Below are positions 1 to 6,039 of a stretch of DNA of 10,770 nucleotides, in pieces. The translations under genes and the position numbers were made by a program. Source of the DNA: Deltaproteobacteria bacterium (GTDB lineage: Bacteria; Myxococcota; Myxococcia; Myxococcales; 40CM-4-68-19); contig VBKQ01000011.1 in NCBI GenBank assembly GCA_005879505.1, forward strand, positions 1 to 10,770, given 5' to 3'. Numbering within the stretch: the first letter of the stretch is position 1; each line of letters begins with the position of its first letter. A model generated the notes under the pieces. It searched no databases, was not told where the DNA came from, and was given only the letters and a program-made list of their open reading frames with translations.

Positions 1-2214
1 GATGTCGTGGACGTCCCCGAACACCGTGGCGAGAACGACGGATCCGCGCGAGTACGAGTCGTTCTTCTCCATGAACTGCTCGAGGTAGGCGACCGCCTTC
101 TTCATCACCTCTGCGCTCTGGAGCACGAACGGCAGGATCAGCTCACCGGCGCCGAACCGGTCGCCCACCTCCTTCATCGCGCCGAGCAGGACGTCGTTGA
201 TCACCCCCACCGCCGAGCGCGTCTTCAAGCACTCGTCGATCGCCTCGATCAATCCCTTCTGCTGGCGATCGACGATCATGTGGTGCAGCCGCGCCTCCGG
301 CGTGTCGAAGTGCTGCTCTTCCTCGACCGCCGCCTTCGCCGGCCCCTTCGCCTCGAAATGCGCGATCAGGCGGGTGAGCGCATCGTCCCGGCGCGCCAGC
401 ACGAGGTCCTCGGCGAGAGCGCGCGCGTCGGCGGGAATCTCGTTCCAGGGCAGGACGTCGCGCGGGTTGATGATCGCGGCATCCAGCCCGGCCTTCAAGC
501 AGTGCGTGAGGAACACCGAGTTCAGGATCGGCCGCGTCTGCCGGGAGAGCCCGAAGCTGACGTTGGAGACGCCGAGCACGGTCAGCGCGCCGGGCAGCTT
601 CTCCTTCACCAGCCCGATACCCTCGATGGTCTCCACCGCGCTGTTCTTGTACTGCTCGTCGCCGGTGGCGAGCGTGAACGTGAGCACGTCGAAGAGCAGC
701 TGCCAGGGCTGCAGCCCGTCCTTCAGCGCCCGCTCGTAGATCCGGCGCGCCACCTCCAGCTTGCGGTCCCGGGTCAGCGCCATGCCCTTCTCGTCGATGG
801 CCATCGCCACCGTGCAGGCGCCGTACTGCTTCAGCAGCGGAAAGATCTTGTCGATCTTCTCCCAGCCGCGCTCGAGATGGACCGAATTGACGATGCCGAT
901 CCCCGGCAGCCACTCCAGCGCGGCGGCGATCACTTCCGGCTCCGTCGAGTCGATGCAGAGCGGCGCCTCGATCTGCCCCGAGAGCACCCGCACCACGCGC
1001 GTCATGGTTTCCTGCTCGTCGGCGCGCTCGGTCAGCGCGACGCAGACGTCCAGGGCGTGCGCGCCACCTTCCACCTGCTCGCGGGCGACTCCGAGGATCC
1101 CGGTGATGTCGTTCGCGAGCAGCAGCTCCTTCATCTTCTTGCTGCCCTGCGAGTTGACGCGCTCGCCGATGATCAGCGGCCGCGGCTCCTGGTGCAGTGC
1201 AGCCGGTTTCAAACCGCTCGAGAGCATGGGGACGCGCCGCGGAGGCTTGTGGGCCGCTCCGGTCCCGCGGATCGCTTCGACCACCTCCTTCAGGTGCACC
1301 GGGGTCGTTCCGCAGCAACCGCCGACCACCGAGAGCCTGAAGTCGCGCACGAACCGCGCCAGGTACTCGGCCAACTCGCCCGGCTGCAGCGGGTAGACCG
1401 CGACACCTTCCCGGTTCTCGGGAATTCCGGCATTCGGCTGGCACGAAAGCGGCAGTGGCGCATGCTCGGCCAGGGCGCGCAGCGGATCGACCATCTCGCG
1501 CGGACCGGTGGAGCAGTTCAGTCCCATGACGTCGGCGCCGCAGGCAGAGATCAGCACGGCCGCCGAGAGCGGCTCGGTGCCGAGCAGCATGCGACCCGAC
1601 GGATCGAGCGTGATCTGGGCGATCACCGGGACGCGCCGTCCCACCTCTTCCATCGCCTTGCGCGCCCCGAAGATCTGCGAGCGCAGCTCGAGCAGGTCCT
1701 GCGCCGTCTCGGCGATGAAGCAGTCGACGCCGCCCCGAAGCAGCGGGACCGCCTGCTCCCGGAAGATCTCCACCAGCTCGGCGGGCCCGACTCGCCCCAG
1801 GTCAGGGTCGCTGGAGGAGGGCAAAAACCCGCTCGGCCCCAGCGACCCGGCGACATAGCGCGGCCGTCCGTCGTCGCGCTGCGCCCGGTCCGCTTCCTGG
1901 CGGGCGATCCGCGCCGCCTGCTCGTTCACCTCCACCAACCGCGCGCCGACGTCGAATTCGTCCAGCTTGGGCCGGCTCCCGCCGAACGTATTCGTCTCCA
2001 CCACGTCGCAGCCGACTTCCAGGTATGATCGGTGCACGCCGGCGACCACGTCCGGCCGCGTGAGCGAGAGGATCTCGTTGCAGCCTTGCCTTCCGTCGAA
2101 GTCCTTGACGGTCAGGTCGCCTGCAAGCTGCATCCGCTGCAGCGTCGTGCCCATGGCGCCGTCGAAAACGACGATTCCGCGGGCGATTGCATCAATAAGG
2201 TTCTTGTCTGCCAT
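1..2214 (-). CDS. metH: Cobalamin-dependent methionine synthase MetH (5-methyltetrahydrofolate-homocysteine methyltransferase), 3' end cut by window edge
   Basis: Cytoplasmic enzyme that transfers the methyl group of 5-methyltetrahydrofolate through cobalamin to homocysteine, giving methionine. 738 codons are visible from ATG 2214, with no stop in frame. Residues about 1-320 are the homocysteine-binding barrel: an N-terminal VVFDGAMGTTLQ motif, and zinc-ligand cysteines at Cys234 (GLNCSTGP) and Cys300-Cys301 (VGGCCGTTP). Residues about 345-600 are the pterin-binding barrel (IIGERVNSQGSKK near 348-360; later LGVSNVSFGL and LNSVFL). Residues about 640-720 are the helical cap, followed by the start of the cobalamin domain. 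The last five residues are DVHDI, so the axial histidine is His736 and the motif's Gly lies outside the window. E. coli MetH has this histidine at 759, so the protein should be of normal length with the B12 and reactivation domains beyond the edge. The ATG is preferred because the N-terminus matches the family, although no clear Shine-Dalgarno precedes it. It is transcribed divergently from the GST gene. Confidence 0.96.
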   Translation of the reverse strand, partial: MADKNLIDAIARGIVVFDGAMGTTLQRMQLAGDLTVKDFDGRQGCNEILSLTRPDVVAGVHRSYLEVGCDVVETNTFGGSRPKLDEFDVGARLVEVNEQAARIARQEADRAQRDDGRPRYVAGSLGPSGFLPSSSDPDLGRVGPAELVEIFREQAVPLLRGGVDCFIAETAQDLLELRSQIFGARKAMEEVGRRVPVIAQITLDPSGRMLLGTEPLSAAVLISACGADVMGLNCSTGPREMVDPLRALAEHAPLPLSCQPNAGIPENREGVAVYPLQPGELAEYLARFVRDFRLSVVGGCCGTTPVHLKEVVEAIRGTGAAHKPPRRVPMLSSGLKPAALHQEPRPLIIGERVNSQGSKKMKELLLANDITGILGVAREQVEGGAHALDVCVALTERADEQETMTRVVRVLSGQIEAPLCIDSTEPEVIAAALEWLPGIGIVNSVHLERGWEKIDKIFPLLKQYGACTVAMAIDEKGMALTRDRKLEVARRIYERALKDGLQPWQLLFDVLTFTLATGDEQYKNSAVETIEGIGLVKEKLPGALTVLGVSNVSFGLSRQTRPILNSVFLTHCLKAGLDAAIINPRDVLPWNEIPADARALAEDLVLARRDDALTRLIAHFEAKGPAKAAVEEEQHFDTPEARLHHMIVDRQQKGLIEAIDECLKTRSAVGVINDVLLGAMKEVGDRFGAGELILPFVLQSAEVMKKAVAYLEQFMEKNDSYSRGSVVLATVFGDVHDI

Positions 2215-2296
2215 CTGAGAAGCGCAGATTACCACGCGCCGCGTCGTGATAACCTCGCTCGCCTCTGGCCGCCGCAGTAGTTATCAGGAGCGTCCC
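2215..2296. promoter_or_regulatory. Divergent metH / GST intergenic region with an inverted repeat (probable promoters)
   Basis: This 82-bp stretch is the only spacer between the divergent start codons, so both promoters should lie in or near it. It holds a perfect 7-bp inverted repeat, TGATAAC at 2247-2253 and GTTATCA at 2280-2286, with a 26-bp spacer. Each arm contains GATAAC reading toward one of the two genes. This is a 4/6 match to a sigma-70 -10 element, but I find no convincing -35 at the right distance on either strand. The arms could therefore be an operator, a pair of -10 elements, or chance. The region is too short to hold a SAM or cobalamin riboswitch, and nothing here resembles one. 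Functional assignment is inference. Confidence 0.4.
2286..2290 (+). promoter_or_regulatory. Shine-Dalgarno AGGAG for the GST-family gene
   Basis: AGGAG lies six bases before ATG 2297. It decides the start against the longer in-frame GTG at 2246, which would add 17 residues with no family match. The site abuts the right arm of the inverted repeat (2280-2286). Confidence 0.8.
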
Positions 2297-2941
2297 ATGC
2301 TGAAGATCGTCGTCGGCAACAAGAAGTACTCATCGTGGTCACTGCGCCCCTGGCTGGTGCTCAAGCACGCGGGCGTGCCGTTCGAGGAGATCGTCGTCCC
2401 GCTCGACATGCCGGATACGGCCGCGAACATCCGCAAGTATTCGCCGAGCGGACGCGTGCCGGCGCTGATCGACGGCGACATCACCGTCTGGGATTCCCTC
2501 GCCATCGCCGAGTATCTCCACGAGAAGTTCCCGGACAAGCGCCTCTGGCCGAAGGACGCCGCCCAGCGGGCGCGCGCGCGGTCGCTGGCGTCCGAGATGC
2601 ATTCTGGCTTCGCCAATCTGCGCAACGACTGCTCGATGAAGATTCTCCAGCAGTATCCGTACAAGCCGCTGCGGCCGGAGACCCAGACGGAGGTGGACCG
2701 GATCGTCGCCATCTGGGAGGACTGCCTGAAACAGAGCGGCGGCCCGTTCCTGTTCGGCAAGGAACCCTGCATCGCTGACGCGTTCTATGCGCCGGTGGTC
2801 TCGCGGGTGCGCACCTACTCGATTCCGGTCTCGGGCCCCGCCAAGGCATACTGCGATACCATCTGGGCCTGGCCACCGCTGCAGGCCTGGGTGGCGGACG
2901 CTCAGCGCGAGACGCTGCGGGCGAAGTTCCACGAGGATTGA
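2297..2941 (+). CDS. Glutathione S-transferase family protein
   Basis: A 214-residue cytosolic GST-fold protein, likely conjugating or reducing electrophiles with glutathione or a similar thiol. The true substrate cannot be told from sequence. Residues 1-80 form the thioredoxin-like domain. It opens with VVGNKKYSSWSLRPW, where Ser12, Ser13 or Ser15 is the candidate catalytic serine at the place used by Ser-type (zeta/tau-like) GSTs. Val54-Pro55 in GRVPALIDG is the cis-proline loop, and Asp66-Ser67 (WDSLAIAEYL) is the glutathione gamma-glutamyl binding pair. Residues about 90-210 are the all-helical C-terminal domain, including the FLFGKEPCIADAF segment with the usual N-capping Asp161. Length is typical. 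The start is fixed by AGGAG at 2286-2290. The stop TGA (2939-2941) shares its A with the ATG of hemW, so the two genes are one operon. The pairing with a haem chaperone has no obvious biochemical logic. Confidence 0.93.
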   Translation: MLKIVVGNKKYSSWSLRPWLVLKHAGVPFEEIVVPLDMPDTAANIRKYSPSGRVPALIDGDITVWDSLAIAEYLHEKFPDKRLWPKDAAQRARARSLASEMHSGFANLRNDCSMKILQQYPYKPLRPETQTEVDRIVAIWEDCLKQSGGPFLFGKEPCIADAFYAPVVSRVRTYSIPVSGPAKAYCDTIWAWPPLQAWVADAQRETLRAKFHED

Positions 2942-4092
2942 TGCAGTTCGGCGTCTACATCCATTTCCCCTACTGTCTGTCGAAGTGCCCGTACTGCGAC
3001 TTCGCCTCGCGCGCCGAGACGGTGATCCCGCAGCGGCGATATACCGAGGCGGTCCTACGCGAGCTTGGCGCCCGGGCGGCGCAATTCCCGGGCCGCGAGG
3101 CCGTCTCCATCTATTTCGGCGGGGGCACGCCTTCGCTCTGGGATCCGCCCCAGCTCGGGCGCGTGCTCCGCGGGATCCGTTCGCTCTGGCCGGTCCGGCC
3201 GGACGCCGAGGTCACGCTCGAGGCAAATCCGGGCACCACCGACGAGGCGCGGTTCGCCGCATTCCGCTCGCTGGGCATCAACCGGCTCTCGATCGGCGTG
3301 CAGTCGTTCGCGCCGGCGCAGCTCGTCGCCCTCGGCCGCAAGCACAGCGGCGGCGACGCGGTGCGCGCATTCCAGACCGCGCGCGCAGCGGGGTTCGGCA
3401 ACGTCTCGCTGGATCTGATCCACGGCGTGGAGCGGCAGACGAAGGACCTCGCCGCCAGCGATACGGCCGCCGCAGTCGCGCTCGGCCCCGAGCACGTCTC
3501 CTGCTACGCGCTCACGCTGACCGGACTGGCGGAAGAGGTCCCGATGGCAAAGGCCCTGCGCCGCGGCGAGCTTTTGCTTCCGGACGACGAGTCGGTCTCG
3601 GACATGGGCGATGCGGTGCGCGCGGAGCTCGCCAAGGGCCGGTACGCGCGCTACGAGATCAGCAATTACGCACGCGAGGGCCGGGAAGCGGTCCACAACT
3701 CGCTCTATTGGCGCGGCGGGGAGTACGCGGCGGCGGGCTGCGGCGCCTGCGGCTTCTTGCGCGAGGGCCGCGGCGGCGTGCGATTCGCCAACGACCGCTC
3801 GCCGGAGCGGTACATGGAGCGGGTGGAGCGCACCGGCATCGGTGACGCTTCTTCCGAGCGCGTCTCGCCGGAGGAGCACCTGCGGGAGCGAATCTTCACC
3901 GGCCTGCGTCTCGCCGAAGGCATCGATTTCGCTGCCCTCGAGCGCGACCTGGACTTGCCGGTCCGCGACCGGTACGCCGAAGTGATCGCGCGGATCTGCG
4001 GCCAGGGCCTGGGATCGTTCGATGGCGCACGCCTTCGCCTCAACGACCGCGGCCTCGACCTGCACAGCGAAGTCTCCGTGCGATTCTTCTGA
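2941..4092 (+). CDS. hemW: HemW-type radical SAM haem chaperone (formerly annotated coproporphyrinogen III oxidase-like)
   Basis: A 383-residue radical SAM protein. The cluster motif is Cys12-x3-Cys16-x2-Cys19 followed by Asp-Phe. The phenylalanine at 21, where HemN (true oxygen-independent coproporphyrinogen oxidase) has a fourth Cys, points to HemW, which binds haem and delivers it to target proteins such as respiratory enzymes. GGGTPS at 60-65 is the SAM-binding motif; LGINRLSIGVQSF, SLDLIHG and YEISNYA follow in family order. The C-terminal HemW domain is complete (ERIFTGLRLAEGI, then LRLNDRGLDL near the end). In the conserved segment after HNSLYWRGGEY the protein has GCGACG where E. coli HemW has GCGAHG, so the usual His is a Cys. 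ATG 2941 overlaps the GST stop as TGATG, with GAGG at 2933-2936 as ribosome site. An in-frame TTG at 2938 is a less likely start. Its stop is 3 bp from the convergent gene's stop. Confidence 0.93.
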   Translation: MQFGVYIHFPYCLSKCPYCDFASRAETVIPQRRYTEAVLRELGARAAQFPGREAVSIYFGGGTPSLWDPPQLGRVLRGIRSLWPVRPDAEVTLEANPGTTDEARFAAFRSLGINRLSIGVQSFAPAQLVALGRKHSGGDAVRAFQTARAAGFGNVSLDLIHGVERQTKDLAASDTAAAVALGPEHVSCYALTLTGLAEEVPMAKALRRGELLLPDDESVSDMGDAVRAELAKGRYARYEISNYAREGREAVHNSLYWRGGEYAAAGCGACGFLREGRGGVRFANDRSPERYMERVERTGIGDASSERVSPEEHLRERIFTGLRLAEGIDFAALERDLDLPVRDRYAEVIARICGQGLGSFDGARLRLNDRGLDLHSEVSVRFF

Positions 4093-4095
4093 GGG

Positions 4096-5868
4096 CTAGG
4101 GCCCCACCAGCAGCTCTTGCGACTGCGCCTCGTCCACATCGCGCGCAAAGGCGGCGAACGCAGCGTATCGGTCCGGCGGAACCCGCTGCTGCGGCATCGA
4201 GAGCGACTCCTCGATCAGCAACTTCCCCGACTCCTCGCGCGCGCGGAATGTATAAGCGCCGAACGGAGTGGCGATCGAGACCGGCTTGGGCGCGCTCCGC
4301 AGGAACCGGCCCCGCGGCAGGACGATCGAGACCCGCTCTGTGAAGATCTCCGGCGAGTCGACCAGCAGCGGCACCTGCCGCTCCGCGGTCTGCAGCCAGC
4401 GCCGCGCCAGGCGGGAAGGGACCAGCGAGCTCGGCACGAAGAGCTGCGCCCCGTCGCGCCGGGCGAGCTGCACGCGAAAACCGTACACCAGCGTCGCCGG
4501 GCCTCCGACGTCGTTCTCGTGCTCCGTCGCGAGCGATTCCAGCGCGACCCCGCGCAGACCGCGCCCGAGCGTCGATTCCACCGCCTGCTTGCGCTGCTCG
4601 CCGTCGAGGCGCTCGAGGGAATCTTTGAGGCTCGCTGCCTCGAATCCATGATGCTCGTCGCGTCCGGTCCCCGACGCGACGCCTTCGGGATTGAGCGACA
4701 GCTCCATTTTCAGCACTCGCCCGTCGCGCTGCCCCGGAAACGTCTGCGGAAGGCGGATGTATTCGGGTTCCTCGCCCGGTTCGGGGACCACCCAGGCGTC
4801 CTGGCCCCGCAGGAACGCGGGAAGCTGATTGAAGGGCGCCAGGCGGTAGGAAACATCCACCCAGGCCGGCTCGCCAGGAAGATCGATGCGCAACACGGCG
4901 TACCCGTAGAGATCACCGCGCGGAAAGCGATGCGGCGCCGGGTCAGCGGTGAACGTGCGCGCGAAAACGACGTGCGAAGGGATCTGCGCTGACGCCAGCG
5001 CTGCTTTCATCGCCACCAGCCGGTTCCCCCGGCCGTGCGCGAGCACGTGGGCGGCGCTGGTCTGGAAGTCGCCGCCGTTCGACCGGCCTCGCACGGCCTC
5101 CGCCACGGCGGCGTGGATCTTCCGGGCGGTGTCCTCGACGCTGGTGCCCAGCGAGCGGCTCGCGAGCTCCAGGGTCGTGCTGCCCGGACGGGCACGCATC
5201 AGCGCCCAGTCGGCCAGCGACCGCATCAGGTCCTTCTGCCCCGCGCCGGTGCCGAGCTGCACCCAGGGCATCACCTCGCTCTCCGCCACCTGGTTCGGTT
5301 CGCTCTGTAGCGGCTTCACGTCGCGCGCGGAATGTCGGAACCGGAAGGAGTCGCCGTCGCGCTGGACGGCGTCCTGCGGTAGCCTCAGGTTGTGCGCATC
5401 GATCTCGGGCGGCGCCGGCGCGCGCACCTCATAGGTCGAGTCGCCCATCGGCGTCTCGTCGTCGCGGAAATAGAATGCCCCGAGCGAGTACCCCGGCATG
5501 TCAGGACCGCGGGGTGAGATTCCGCGCAGGTAGTCGATCTCCACCGCGTCGCCGGGCTCCAGTCCCGGCAAGCTGATCCCCTCCTTCTCCGGAATCGACT
5601 CGGGCTCGAGCACGCGGCCGTCCGCCTTGAGGGTGCGCAGGTGGAGGACCTGCGCGTCCGAGGGAACCTGTGCTTCGCCGAACTTGGCGATCCCCTTCTT
5701 GTCGAACACGCGCGCCACCGTGTGGACGCGCTCCACTCCGCCGCCGTCCGCGAACATCTGCACAGCGCCGGAGTCGAGCAGCCGCACCGCGCTGGCGCCG
5801 GGCGGCGCGTCCTTCGAACCCTTCGCCAGCGTGGCTCCGTCGCGGTCGCTCCAAGCGAGAAGCCGCAC
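4096..5868 (-). CDS. C-terminal half: DUF3857-like plus catalytically dead transglutaminase-like domain
   Basis: A 590-residue stretch if initiated at GTG 5868. The same frame is open back to the TAG at 6040, and the 57 intervening codons encode a TPR, so this GTG is probably not a natural start. Only GAGG two bases away resembles a ribosome site, and no signal peptide follows. Residues about 35-180 resemble DUF3857 (LKADGRVLEPES; PGLEPGDAVEIDYLRG). Residues about 210-365 are transglutaminase-like. AHGRGNR at 277-283 stands where the neighbour has FGDCKDK, so the nucleophile Cys is replaced by Arg280 or Gly. GYAVLRI has Tyr323 in place of His. Asp338 in WVDVSY is kept. No cysteine occurs anywhere in the 590 residues. 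The rest is a beta-rich C-terminal domain ending with PPDRYAAFAAF. It is likely a binding or structural pseudoenzyme domain. The stop is 3 bp from the hemW stop, with no terminator hairpin seen. Confidence 0.65.
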   Translation of the reverse strand: MRLLAWSDRDGATLAKGSKDAPPGASAVRLLDSGAVQMFADGGGVERVHTVARVFDKKGIAKFGEAQVPSDAQVLHLRTLKADGRVLEPESIPEKEGISLPGLEPGDAVEIDYLRGISPRGPDMPGYSLGAFYFRDDETPMGDSTYEVRAPAPPEIDAHNLRLPQDAVQRDGDSFRFRHSARDVKPLQSEPNQVAESEVMPWVQLGTGAGQKDLMRSLADWALMRARPGSTTLELASRSLGTSVEDTARKIHAAVAEAVRGRSNGGDFQTSAAHVLAHGRGNRLVAMKAALASAQIPSHVVFARTFTADPAPHRFPRGDLYGYAVLRIDLPGEPAWVDVSYRLAPFNQLPAFLRGQDAWVVPEPGEEPEYIRLPQTFPGQRDGRVLKMELSLNPEGVASGTGRDEHHGFEAASLKDSLERLDGEQRKQAVESTLGRGLRGVALESLATEHENDVGGPATLVYGFRVQLARRDGAQLFVPSSLVPSRLARRWLQTAERQVPLLVDSPEIFTERVSIVLPRGRFLRSAPKPVSIATPFGAYTFRAREESGKLLIEESLSMPQQRVPPDRYAAFAAFARDVDEAQSQELLVGP

Positions 5869-6039
5869 GCCCTCGTCGAGCGCGATCTGCTGCCGCAGCT
5901 GCAGTTCGCCTGGGGCCAGCCGGAGCGCTGCGCGGCGGGCGTCAGCGGCGGCCTTCGAGTCGCCGAGCAGCTCCAGCGCTCCGCCGAGGCGCCGCAGCGG
6001 CTCCGGACTGCGCGGGACCAGCGCGGCTGCGGCGCGAAG

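Noticed and set aside
143..1444. 433-residue minus-strand frame inside metH
   Set aside because: Out of frame with the MetH reading, Arg/Ala/Gly-rich low-complexity translation; a GC-bias shadow.
7..2028. 673-residue open frame on the plus strand across metH
   Set aside because: It is the exact complement frame of the metH codons. Its translation is rich in Arg, His, Leu and Asp without any domain, while the minus strand gives a textbook MetH.
2246..2296. Longer GTG start for the GST gene
   Set aside because: The extra 17 residues have no family match, and AGGAG at 2286-2290 is correctly spaced for ATG 2297.
4099..4104. GGGCCC palindrome at the convergent junction as a terminator
   Set aside because: Only 6 bp, no loop and no following T-tract on either strand.
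5866..5868. GTG 5868 as a genuine independent start for the C-terminal half
   Set aside because: The 57 upstream codons in the same frame encode a TPR continuing the N-terminal half. The only ribosome-like site, GAGG, is two bases away, and the product would lack the export signal of the family.
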